From: Streptomyces sp. NBC_01232
GTDB taxonomy: Bacteria > Actinomycetota > Actinomycetes > Streptomycetales > Streptomycetaceae
Length of the DNA stretch: 64,000 nt
NCBI RefSeq assembly: GCF_035989885.1
Contig: NZ_CP108518.1
Coordinates: 5,447,001 to 5,511,000 of the forward strand
Direction of reading: 5' to 3'
Shown: positions 46,033 to 53,841 of the stretch, in pieces
How the letters are laid out: each line of letters opens with the position of its first letter
Position numbering within the stretch: the stretch's first letter is position 1
Translations under genes and position numbers: made by a program
The notes under the pieces: model-generated
The model's database searches: none
Told to the model about the DNA's origin: nothing
Seen by the model: only the letters and a program-made list of their open reading frames with translations

Positions 46033-46083
46033 TTGACACCCCTAAAGGTCTAGGCCAAGCTCCAGCTACTGGTCTAAACCAAT
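46033..46083 (+). promoter_or_regulatory. dasA promoter with two DasR-type (dre) sites
   Basis: A -35-like TTGACA lies at 46033-46038. The near-consensus dre ACTGGTCTAAACCAAT spans 46068-46083, and a weaker one, AAAGGTCTAGGCCAAG, spans 46044-46059 in the -35/-10 spacer. Centres are 24 bases apart. The consensus is (A/G)CTGGTCTAGACCAGT-like. Binding there would block dasA. Confidence 0.78.
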
Positions 46084-46174
46084 ATGGATCAGATCCCGGC
46101 CCCACGGCAGTACTTCGCGTATGTCACCGCGGCGGGCAAGGGAAGTGCAGGCAGGCATCCCTGAGGAGGGTGGC

Positions 46175-47455
46175 GTGAAGCGCAAGCTCATCGCGGCGGT
46201 TGGAGTCGCGGGCATGGTGATCGGCCTCGCGGCGTGCGGTGATTCCGACAGCAAGGGGGGCGACAAGGCTTCCGAGGCCAAGGAGCTCACCGTCTGGCTG
46301 ACGGTCGACGCCCAGAAGAACTGGCCGGAGCTCGTGAAGGCGGCCGACGACGCGATCGTTGCCAAGCACCCGGGTCTCACGATCAAGCACGAGTACTACG
46401 GCTGGCCGGACAAGAACGCCAAGCTGGACGCCGTACTTGCCACGGACAAGGCCCCGGACGTTGTCGAGATGGGCAACTCCGAGATGATCGGCTACACGTC
46501 GACCGGCGCCTTCGCCGAGATCGACCCGTCGAAGTTCGAGAACTCCGGCGCCTGGCTGGACGCCCTCAAGGAGTCCGTGACCTACGACGGCAAGACCTAC
46601 GGCGTCCCCTACTACGCCGGTGGCCGTGTGGGCACCTGGCGCAAGGACATCGCCGCCGAGGCCGGCGTCGCCGCCGCGCCGAAGACGTGGGCCGAGTACA
46701 CCGCCGCGCTGGACAAGATCCAGGCCGCGAAGGGCGACAAGTTCAGCGCCCTCTACCAGCCCTCCCCGGACTGGTACGCCGCGATGTCCTTCGTCTACGA
46801 GGCGGGCGGCAGCATCGCCAAGAAGGACGGCGACAAGTGGAAGGGCAACCTGTCCTCCCCCGAGTCGCTGAAGGGGCTCAAGCAGTACAAGGAGCTCCTC
46901 GACAAGTACATGCACGCCGACAAGACCAAGGACGAGTCCGACCGTCCGGTCGTCTTCGGCCAGGGCAACTCCGCGGCGATCTTCGCCGCCGCCTGGGAGG
47001 GCGCCACTGCCGCCACCCCGGAGAACGACAAGGTCGGCGGCCTGAAGGACAAGCTGGAGAACTTCGTCCAGCCCGGCCCGAGCGGCAAGAACCTCCCGGT
47101 CTTCCTGGGCGGTTCGGACCTGGCCATCCCGGCCAAGTCCAAGGCCAAGGACATCGCCGCCGAGTGGATCAACGTCTTCACCGGCGCCCAGGGCCAGAAG
47201 GGCCTGATCGCCAAGGGCAACCTGCCCAACAACAAGACGGACCTCGGCCCGCTGAAGGCCGACCCGAAGACCCAGGTCGCGGCCACCGCCGCCGAGTCCT
47301 CCTGGTTCGTCCCGACGGCGTCCGGCTGGGGCCAGATCGAGAAGGCCAAGCTCCTCCAGACCACGCTGCGCGACATCGGCACCGGCAACAAGTCGGTCGA
47401 GGACGCGGCCAAGGCCGCCGACGCCGAGATCGACAAGGTCATCAACACCAAGTGA
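46175..47455 (+). CDS. dasA: Chitobiose ABC transporter substrate-binding lipoprotein DasA
   Basis: A 426-residue extracellular solute-binding protein. The signal peptide ends in the lipobox LAAC (Cys21), so it is anchored to the outer face of the membrane. The mature protein has the family-1 binding-protein pattern (VVEMGNSEMIGYTSTGAFAEID, YGVPYYAGGRVGTWRKD). GTG 46175 follows GAGGAGGG. DasA homologues bind N,N'-diacetylchitobiose. A stem-loop separates it from dasB, probably giving more dasA than permease. Confidence 0.93.
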   Translation: MKRKLIAAVGVAGMVIGLAACGDSDSKGGDKASEAKELTVWLTVDAQKNWPELVKAADDAIVAKHPGLTIKHEYYGWPDKNAKLDAVLATDKAPDVVEMGNSEMIGYTSTGAFAEIDPSKFENSGAWLDALKESVTYDGKTYGVPYYAGGRVGTWRKDIAAEAGVAAAPKTWAEYTAALDKIQAAKGDKFSALYQPSPDWYAAMSFVYEAGGSIAKKDGDKWKGNLSSPESLKGLKQYKELLDKYMHADKTKDESDRPVVFGQGNSAAIFAAAWEGATAATPENDKVGGLKDKLENFVQPGPSGKNLPVFLGGSDLAIPAKSKAKDIAAEWINVFTGAQGQKGLIAKGNLPNNKTDLGPLKADPKTQVAATAAESSWFVPTASGWGQIEKAKLLQTTLRDIGTGNKSVEDAAKAADAEIDKVINTK

Positions 47456-47465
47456 CCTGAGTGGG

Positions 47466-47494
47466 CAGGGCCCCGCCGGACCGGCGGGGCCCTG
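47466..47494 (+). terminator. Intra-operon stem-loop between dasA and dasB
   Basis: CAGGGCCCCGCCGG (47466-47479) and its complement (47481-47494) form a very stable hairpin 11 bases after the dasA stop. It has no T-tract, so it may partly terminate or protect the dasA mRNA. Confidence 0.7.
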
Positions 47495-47530
47495 CTGCCC
47501 GTCAAGAGAGGGACCCCCGAGGAGCGCGCG

Positions 47531-48526
47531 ATGAGTGCCGCACAGACAACCACCGCCGACCTGCCGCCGGCGAAGCAGAAGACTCCCCCCGGAGCGAAGT
47601 CGGGCAGCCCCGCCGCGCCGGGCCGGCCCAGCCGCAAGGGCCCCGGTGCCACTCCCTGGCTGCTGCTGGCCCCGTGCCTGCTGGTCATCGCCCTCGTCAT
47701 GGGGTACCCGCTCTACCGGCTGGTGGCCCTGTCCTTCCAGAGCTTCGGCAAGTCCGAGCTCTGGGGCTTCAAGGATCCCGAGTTCGTCGGCTTCGACAAC
47801 TTCGCCAAGATCCTCGGCGACGGCGAGTTCTGGGCCGTCGTCCTGCGTACGGTGATCTTCGCAGTCGGCGCGGTCGCCGCGACGATGGTGATCGGCATGC
47901 TCATCGCGCTGCTGCTCCAGAAGGTCTCCGGCTGGGTCAAGGCGCTCATCAGCATCGCCCTCGTGGCGAGCTGGGGCATGCCCATCATCGTCGCCACCGC
48001 CGTCTTCAAGTGGCTCTTCGACGCCGACTACGGCGTCCTCAACTACCTGATGAGTAAGCTCCCCGGCGTCGACATGGTCGGCCACAACTGGTTCACCAGC
48101 GGCCCCCAGGGCCTCGCGGTGATCATGCTGCTGGTGGTCTGGGGTGCGGTCCCCTTCGTCGTCATCACCCTCAGCGCGGGCCTCACCCAGGTGCCCAAGG
48201 AGCTGGAGGAGGCCGCCCGGCTCGACGGGGCGGGCGCGTGGGGCGTGTTCCGGCACGTCACCCTCCCGATCCTGAAGCCGATCCTCGTCATGCTGACGAC
48301 CCTCTCCGTCATCTGGGACATGGGCGTCTTCCCGCAGGTCTTCGTGATGCGCAACGGGAACCCCGAGGCGGAGTTCCAGCTGCTGACCACCTACTCGTAC
48401 CAGCAGGCCTTCGTGGTCAACGACTATTCGGGCGGCTCCGCGATCGCCCTGGTGACCGTCCTGCTGCTGCTCGGCGTGGTCGCCGTCTACATGCGCCAGA
48501 TGCTCAAGATCGGAGAGGTGGAATGA
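47531..48526 (+). CDS. dasB: Chitobiose ABC transporter permease DasB
   Basis: A 331-residue permease with six membrane helices after a Pro/Lys-rich cytoplasmic N-terminus. The EAA loop that contacts the ATPase is EAARLDGAGAWGVFRHVTLPIL. It pairs with DasC. No ATPase gene is present in the cluster. In Streptomyces the shared ATPase MsiK encoded elsewhere energises this importer. The stop overlaps the dasC start (ATGA). Confidence 0.93.
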   Translation: MSAAQTTTADLPPAKQKTPPGAKSGSPAAPGRPSRKGPGATPWLLLAPCLLVIALVMGYPLYRLVALSFQSFGKSELWGFKDPEFVGFDNFAKILGDGEFWAVVLRTVIFAVGAVAATMVIGMLIALLLQKVSGWVKALISIALVASWGMPIIVATAVFKWLFDADYGVLNYLMSKLPGVDMVGHNWFTSGPQGLAVIMLLVVWGAVPFVVITLSAGLTQVPKELEEAARLDGAGAWGVFRHVTLPILKPILVMLTTLSVIWDMGVFPQVFVMRNGNPEAEFQLLTTYSYQQAFVVNDYSGGSAIALVTVLLLLGVVAVYMRQMLKIGEVE

Positions 48527-49431
48527 GCGTGACCACCACGTCCACCACGTCCACCGCGACCCCGCGCGCCGAAGGCCCGAAGCAGCCCGAGCAGCGCAGA
48601 CGGCGGGGGCAGCGCGGAAAGTCCAAGCTCGGCTGGAACCTCCTCGGCCTGCTGGTCTTCGCCACCGCGGGCTTCCCGGTCTACTGGATGCTCAACACGG
48701 CCTTCAAGCCGTCCAAGGAAGCGATCAACCCCGATCCGCAGTTCTTCCCGCACACCTTCACGCTGGACAACTTCTCCCGCGCGCTGGACGTCGCCGACTT
48801 CTGGGGCCCGGTCGGCCGCAGCCTGATCGTCTCGCTCGTCGTGGTCGTCATCGGCATCGCCGTCGGCATGCTGGCCGCCCTGGCCATCTCCCGCTTCGCC
48901 TTCCGCGGCCGCAAGGTCGTCATCGTCGGGATCCTCGCCGTCCAGATGGTCCCGCTCGTCGCGATGATCATCCCGGTCTTCCTGCTCCTGAACGACCTCG
49001 GTCAGTACGACAAGCTCACCGGCCTGATCATCACGTACCTGACCTTCGTCCTGCCCTTCACCGTGTGGACGCTGCGCGGCTTCATCGTCAACATCCCCAA
49101 GGAGCTGGAAGAGGCGGCCATGGTCGACGGCTGCACGCCGACCGGCGCCTTCCTGCGGGTCGTCTTCCCGCTGCTGGCCCCGGGCATGGTCGCCACCTCC
49201 GTCTACGCCTTCATCCAGGCGTGGAACGAGTACCTGTACGCGCTGATGCTGATGAGCCAGCAGAACCAGACCGCCACCGTCTGGCTCGGCAACTTCACCA
49301 CCAAGCACGGCACCGAGTTCGCCCCGATGATGGCCGGCTCCACCATGATGGCCGTCCCGATCGTGGTCCTCTTCCTCATCGTCCAGCGCAAGATGGCCGC
49401 GGGCCTCACCGCCGGCGCCGTGAAGGGATAA
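48523..49431 (+). CDS. dasC: Chitobiose ABC transporter permease DasC
   Basis: A 302-residue permease with six membrane helices and the EAA loop EAAMVDGCTPTGAFLRVVFPLL. The first ten residues are a Thr/Ser run (TTTSTTSTATP) coded by a short tandem repeat, then a basic stretch before helix 1. Its ATG overlaps the dasB stop, so the two permeases are made in equal amounts. dasD follows after seven bases. Confidence 0.93.
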   Translation: MSVTTTSTTSTATPRAEGPKQPEQRRRRGQRGKSKLGWNLLGLLVFATAGFPVYWMLNTAFKPSKEAINPDPQFFPHTFTLDNFSRALDVADFWGPVGRSLIVSLVVVVIGIAVGMLAALAISRFAFRGRKVVIVGILAVQMVPLVAMIIPVFLLLNDLGQYDKLTGLIITYLTFVLPFTVWTLRGFIVNIPKELEEAAMVDGCTPTGAFLRVVFPLLAPGMVATSVYAFIQAWNEYLYALMLMSQQNQTATVWLGNFTTKHGTEFAPMMAGSTMMAVPIVVLFLIVQRKMAAGLTAGAVKG

Positions 49432-49438
49432 CGGCCCC

Positions 49439-50920
49439 ATGACTGTTCTTGCGCACCGCACCGACACGGTCACCCGCGACGCCCTCGCCGTCCTCCAGCC
49501 CGGCTTCGAGGGCACCACCGCCCCCGACTGGCTGCTCCGCCGGATCGGCGAAGGCCTCACCGCCGTCGGCCTGTTCGGCCGCAACATCGCCTCGCCCGGA
49601 CAGCTCGCCGCGCTGACCGCGCAGCTGCGTACCGAGCGCGACGACGTGCTGGTCGCCATCGACGAGGAGGGCGGCGACGTCACCCGCCTGGAGGTCCGGG
49701 GCGGCTCGTCCTTCCCCGGCAACCTGGCCCTCGGCGCCGTCGACGACACCGGCCTCACCAGGGACGTCGCCCGCGAGCTGGGCCGCCGCCTCGCCGAGTG
49801 CGGGGTCAACCTCAACTGGGCCCCGTCCGCGGACGTCAACTCCAACCCGGACAATCCCGTCATCGGCGTACGGTCCTTCGGAGCCGACACCCACCTCGCC
49901 GCCCGGCACACCGCCGCCTACGTCGAGGGCCTCCAGGCCGCCGGCGTGGCCGCGTGCACCAAGCACTTCCCGGGCCACGGCGACACCAACGTCGACTCGC
50001 ACCACGCCCTGCCGCGCATCGACGTGGACCTGGACACCCTCCAGGTCCGCGAACTCGTCCCCTTCAAGGCGGCCATCGAGGCCGGCACCAAGGCCGTGAT
50101 GAGCGCGCACATCCTGGTGCCCGCCCTCGACCCGACCCGCCCCGCCACCCTCAGCCCGCAGATCCTGACCGGCCTGCTGCGGCGGGAACTGGGCTACGAG
50201 GGCCTCATCGTCACCGACGGCATGGAGATGCACGCCATCGCCGGGACGTACGGGATCGAGCGCGGCTCGGTCCTGGCCATCGCGGCCGGTGCCGACGCCA
50301 TCTGCGTCGGCGGCGGACTCGCCGACGAAGCCACTGTCCTGCGGCTGCGCGACGCGCTGGTCGCGGCCGTCCGCGAGGGAGCGCTCCCCGAGGAGCGCCT
50401 CGCCGACGCCGCCGCACGCGTCCGCGCGCTCGCCGTATGGACCCGCGAGGCCCGGCCGGACGCGCAGCCGGAGGGGAGCCGCGCGTCCGGCATCGGGCTG
50501 ACCGCCGCCCGCCGCGCCCTGCTCGTCACGGGCTCGGCCAAGCCGCTCTCCGACCCGTACGTCGCCACGCTCGCGCCCGTCGCGAACATCGCGGTGGGGG
50601 ACGAGACCCCGTGGGGCGTGGCGGCCGAACTCGCCGAACTGCTTCCGGGAACCGGGTCGGGCGTCTACCCCGAGGGCGCATCGGCCGGGGACATCCTGGC
50701 GGCCGCGGGGGAGCGCACCGTCGTCGCGGTGGTGCGTGACGCACACCGGCACCCCTGGATGACCGAGGCCGTCGACGCGCTGGTCGCGGCCCGGCCGGAC
50801 ACGGTCGTGGTCGAGATGGGCCTGCCGCGCGCCGAGCCGCGCGGGGCCCTGCACATCGCCACGCACGGCGCCTCGCGCGTCTGCGGCCGCGCAGCCGCCG
50901 AGGTGATCGCGGGCGCCTGA
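49439..50920 (+). CDS. dasD: GH3 beta-N-acetylglucosaminidase DasD
   Basis: A 493-residue glycoside hydrolase family 3 enzyme. The hexosaminidase signature KHFPGHGDTNVDSHH (about residues 177-191) supplies the His/Asp acid-base dyad, and VTDGMEM (near 258) carries the nucleophile aspartate. No signal peptide is visible, so it should act in the cytoplasm on imported chitobiose, giving GlcNAc for NagA/NagB. It is seven bases after dasC and is the last gene of the das operon. Confidence 0.92.
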   Translation: MTVLAHRTDTVTRDALAVLQPGFEGTTAPDWLLRRIGEGLTAVGLFGRNIASPGQLAALTAQLRTERDDVLVAIDEEGGDVTRLEVRGGSSFPGNLALGAVDDTGLTRDVARELGRRLAECGVNLNWAPSADVNSNPDNPVIGVRSFGADTHLAARHTAAYVEGLQAAGVAACTKHFPGHGDTNVDSHHALPRIDVDLDTLQVRELVPFKAAIEAGTKAVMSAHILVPALDPTRPATLSPQILTGLLRRELGYEGLIVTDGMEMHAIAGTYGIERGSVLAIAAGADAICVGGGLADEATVLRLRDALVAAVREGALPEERLADAAARVRALAVWTREARPDAQPEGSRASGIGLTAARRALLVTGSAKPLSDPYVATLAPVANIAVGDETPWGVAAELAELLPGTGSGVYPEGASAGDILAAAGERTVVAVVRDAHRHPWMTEAVDALVAARPDTVVVEMGLPRAEPRGALHIATHGASRVCGRAAAEVIAGA

Positions 50921-51021
50921 CCCGCCAAGAGCCCCTGACCAGGGCGGCAGCCCCTGTGCCGGACACCGTCCGGGGCAGGGGCTGTCGGGCGTCCGGGGCC
51001 GGTGGACCGGTGGACCGGCGC

Positions 51022-51070
51022 ACGGCGAAGGGCCGGACTCCCCGTCAGGGGATGTCCGGCCCTTCGCCGT
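51022..51070. terminator. Bidirectional terminator between dasD and nagB
   Basis: ACGGCGAAGGGCCGGAC (51022-51038) pairs with its complement at 51054-51070, and the loop holds an inner TCCCC/GGGGA helix. A second hairpin made of AGCCCCTG and CAGGGGCT lies at about 50948-50982. Confidence 0.8.
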
Positions 51071-51086
51071 GGCGTGTGCGTGGGGT

Positions 51087-51872
51087 CTACAGCCCCTGCC
51101 AGGAGGGCTTGTTGGCATAAGTGTGGCGGAAGTAGTCGGCCAGCTTCAGCTTCGAGGCGGCGGCCTCGTCCACGACCACGGTGGCGTGCCGGTGCAGCTG
51201 CAGCGCGGAGGCCGGGACCAGCGCGGACAGCGGGCCTTCGACGGTCTGCGCGACGGCCTCGGCCTTGCCCTCGCCGGTGGCCAGGAGGACCAGGTGGCGG
51301 GCGTCGAGGATGGTGCCGATGCCCTGGGTGATGACGTGGTGCGGCACTTGGTCCAGGTCGTTGTCGAAGAAGCGCGCGTTGTCCACGCGGGTCTGCTCCG
51401 TCAGCGTCTTGATGCGGGTGCGCGAGGCGAGGGAGGAGCAGGGCTCGTTGAAGCCGATGTGCCCGTCCGTGCCGATGCCCAGCAGCTGGAGGTCGACGCC
51501 GCCGGCCTCGGCCAGCGCTCGGTCGTAGGACTCGCACGCGCCGACGATGTCCTCGGCCGAACCGTCGGGGCCCATGAAGGACGCCTCGGACAGGCCGAGG
51601 GGTTCGACGACCTCGCGGAGCACCACCGCGCGGTAGGACTCGGGGTGCCCGGCCGGCAGGCCGACGTACTCGTCGAGCTGGCAGATCCGGGCGCGGGAGG
51701 CGTCGACCAGCCCGGCCCCGACCTTGGCGGCGAGGGCCTCGTAGACGGGCAGCGGGGTAGAGCCGGTCGCCACGCCGAGCAGGGCGTCGGGCTTGCGCCG
51801 CACCAGGGCGGCCATGGCCTCCGCGATGAGCTCGCCGCCTGCCTTGGCGTCCGGGACGATGACAACTTCCAC
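51087..51872 (-). CDS. nagB: Glucosamine-6-phosphate deaminase
   Basis: A 261-residue deaminase converting glucosamine-6-phosphate to fructose-6-phosphate and ammonia, draining the DasR effector. Motifs are LGVATGSTPLPVYEAL, the catalytic CQLDEYVGLPAGHPESY, GIGTDGHIGFNEPCSS and the lid region ITQGIGTILDAR. Start is GTG 51872. A DasR-type site lies 29 bases upstream, so it is probably repressed with the das genes although it points the other way. Confidence 0.95.
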   Translation of the reverse strand: MEVVIVPDAKAGGELIAEAMAALVRRKPDALLGVATGSTPLPVYEALAAKVGAGLVDASRARICQLDEYVGLPAGHPESYRAVVLREVVEPLGLSEASFMGPDGSAEDIVGACESYDRALAEAGGVDLQLLGIGTDGHIGFNEPCSSLASRTRIKTLTEQTRVDNARFFDNDLDQVPHHVITQGIGTILDARHLVLLATGEGKAEAVAQTVEGPLSALVPASALQLHRHATVVVDEAAASKLKLADYFRHTYANKPSWQGL

Positions 51873-51900
51873 GCGGGGCCTGCCGATCTGGAGTGGGTGA

Positions 51901-51916
51901 TGTGGTATAGACCAAT
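51901..51916 (-). promoter_or_regulatory. DasR-type (dre) site upstream of nagB
   Basis: TGTGGTATAGACCAAT (51901-51916) matches the DasR consensus ACTGGTCTAGACCAGT at 12 of 16 positions and lies 29 bases before the nagB start. Confidence 0.75.
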
Positions 51917-51990
51917 CTAGCAGAGGCCGACGGGTTCGGCGGGGGTCCCGCCGTTATCCATGGTGGTCCGGATCCGGGCGCCCGGCCCGC

Positions 51991-52752
51991 TCAGAGCAGC
52001 GCGAGCTGCAGGCCGCCCGTCGCGTCCAGGTGCTGGCCCGTCACCCAGCGGGAGTCGGGCGAGGCCAGGAAGGCCACCACGTCGGCGACCTCCTGCGCCG
52101 TGCCCACCCGGTGGAAGACGGAGCGGGCGGCCAGGTGGGCCCGCGTCGCCTCGTCCGCGAGGAGGCCCGCGTTGAGGTCGGTCGCGGTGATGCCGGGGCC
52201 GACCGAGTTCACGGTGATCCCGCGCGGGGCCAGTTCGGCGGCCAGCGACCGGGTCAGCGCGTTCGCCGCGCCCTTCGCCGTGACGGTGGCCAGGATGGCC
52301 GGCAGGGCGATGTCCGGGGTGCCGGTCACGTTCACGATCCGGCCACCGTCCCGCAGCCGCTCCAGCCCGTACTTGATCACGAAGAACGGCGCCTTGGCGT
52401 TGAGCGCGTGCGCCCGGTCGTACGTCTCCTCGTCGGTCTCCCTGATCCCGGCGAAGATCGCCGCCCCGGCGTTGTTCACCAGGATGTCCACGCCCTCGGT
52501 GTGCGCGGGATGGGCCCCGTACGCCGCCCAGAGGGCCTGTGCGTCGCCGGGGACGCCGAGTTCGGCCCCGATGGCGAAGGCCCGTCCGCCGGCCGCCCCG
52601 ATCGCGTCGACCGTCTCCTTCGCCGCCACCGCGTCACGCCCGTAGTGCACCGCGACCAGCGCCCCGTCCCGAGCCAGCCGCTCGGCCACCGCCCGTCCGA
52701 TGCCCCGGCTGCCGCCGGTGACCAGTGCCGTCTTCCCCTTGAGCACGCCCAT
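51991..52752 (-). CDS. SDR-fold protein lacking the catalytic tyrosine
   Basis: A 253-residue classical short-chain dehydrogenase fold with intact cofactor motifs TGGSRGIG (12-19) and NNAG (93-96). The YxxxK motif is changed: lysine 160 is kept but position 156 is threonine (ATVTAKGAANAL), and the usual serine region reads VNVTGTPD. It may not catalyse ordinary oxidoreduction, or may use another mechanism. Start ATG 52752 follows GGGGGG. It is divergent from a TetR regulator, with two shared operators between. Confidence 0.85.
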   Translation of the reverse strand: MGVLKGKTALVTGGSRGIGRAVAERLARDGALVAVHYGRDAVAAKETVDAIGAAGGRAFAIGAELGVPGDAQALWAAYGAHPAHTEGVDILVNNAGAAIFAGIRETDEETYDRAHALNAKAPFFVIKYGLERLRDGGRIVNVTGTPDIALPAILATVTAKGAANALTRSLAAELAPRGITVNSVGPGITATDLNAGLLADEATRAHLAARSVFHRVGTAQEVADVVAFLASPDSRWVTGQHLDATGGLQLALL

Positions 52753-52776
52753 GGCGCGCCCCCCTTCGCTCATCAC

Positions 52777-52824
52777 TAGTGGTCGCTACAGAAATGACCG
52801 TACCAGATTCCCTAGCGCCCGCTA
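52777..52824. promoter_or_regulatory. Two TAG-type operators between SDR and TetR genes
   Basis: TAGTGGTCGCTA (52777-52788) and TAGCGCCCGCTA (52813-52824) share the pattern TAGYG-NY-CGCTA, and their centres are 36 bases apart. The second is a near-perfect inverted repeat, extended by one base at each side. They are the likely binding sites of the adjacent TetR protein. Confidence 0.65.
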
Positions 52825-52836
52825 TAGAATGCGGGC

Positions 52837-53433
52837 ATGGTGACCGGACAGCGCGGCAGGCCCCGTTCCTTCGACCGCGACGCCGCCCTCGACAAGGCGA
52901 TGCTCGCCTTCTGGGAGCGCGGCTACGAAGCGACCTCCATCGCCGACCTGACCGCCTCGCTCGGCATCAGTGCGCCCAGCCTCTACGCGGCCTTCGGTGA
53001 CAAGCGCACGCTCTTCGGCGAGGTGGTGGCGGTGTACGGGGGCCGGTACGGGGACTTCGCGAGCGTGGCGCTGGCCGAGGAACCCACCGCCCGGGCGGCC
53101 GTCCACCGCATCCTGCGCGAGGCCGCCGAGGTCTACACCGACCCGGCCCACCCGCGGGGCTGCATGGTGATCAGCGCCGCGATCAACACGACCTCGGACG
53201 AGGTGGCGCAGGCGTTGCGCGAGCGGCGCAACGCCAACCTGGAGATGTTCGAGAGCCGGATCCGGGCCGACATGGCCGCCGGCGCGCTCCCCGCGGACAC
53301 GGACGCGCGGGCGCTGGCCCGGTACGCCGGAGCGGTGATCCAGGGGATGTCCCAGCAGTCGCGCGACGGGGCGAGCCGGGAAGAGCTGGAAGCGGTGGCG
53401 GAGCGGGCCCTGCTGGCCTGGCCGGCGGAGTAG
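52837..53433 (+). CDS. TetR-family regulator of the SDR gene
   Basis: A 198-residue TetR-type repressor. The N-terminus GRPRSFDRDAALDKAMLAFWERGYEATSIADLTASLGISAPSLYAAFGDKRTLF is the AcrR/YxaF-like helix-turn-helix, and the C-terminal part is a TetR_C-type ligand domain with PRGCMVISAAINTTSDEV. ATG 52837 lies 12 bases after an operator, so autorepression is expected. The inducer is unknown. Confidence 0.88.
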   Translation: MVTGQRGRPRSFDRDAALDKAMLAFWERGYEATSIADLTASLGISAPSLYAAFGDKRTLFGEVVAVYGGRYGDFASVALAEEPTARAAVHRILREAAEVYTDPAHPRGCMVISAAINTTSDEVAQALRERRNANLEMFESRIRADMAAGALPADTDARALARYAGAVIQGMSQQSRDGASREELEAVAERALLAWPAE

Positions 53434-53841
53434 CCGGCGGGGGAGTCCGCCGGGCTTTCGTCCCGGGATGTTCACGGGAAGTGCCGCGGGGCGCGCCACG
53501 GAGAGTTCCTCTGGGCCACGGTGCAGGACGGGACCCTCGACCCGCCCGGCACCGTAGCCCGGAGTACTAACGGCCGACAGGTGTGCGGTTCCCGACGGCC
53601 GGTGGGAGGTGCCTGCGCGGTCAGGGCAGAGCGCGCGGCTTACCTCGATCCGTCCTCCTGTGCGGGGAGGGCGGAGGTTCTTCCATCAATTGTGGACTAG
53701 ACCATTCTGTTCTGTCCATCCAATGACAGGGCCTGGAAACCCGTCACTTCCTCCAACAGTACGCGGCTCGCGCCCCGCTTGGATACTCCTGAGTACCGTC
53801 GTGGGCAAAGTCATGGCGCGTACCCGGGGTACGCTCGCAAC
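53434..53841. other. Non-coding gap before the sensor kinase gene
   Basis: About 400 bases without a convincing gene. It contains a DasR-like site at 53691-53706 and the direct upstream region of the kinase. The remaining frames have poor codon bias and no ribosome sites. No tRNA or recognised small RNA was seen. Confidence 0.5.
53691..53706 (+). promoter_or_regulatory. DasR-like (dre) site upstream of the sensor kinase
   Basis: TGTGGACTAGACCATT matches ACTGGTCTAGACCAGT at 12 of 16 positions, the same score as the site before nagB. It keeps the CTAGACCA half intact and lies 136 bases before the kinase start. Confidence 0.5.
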
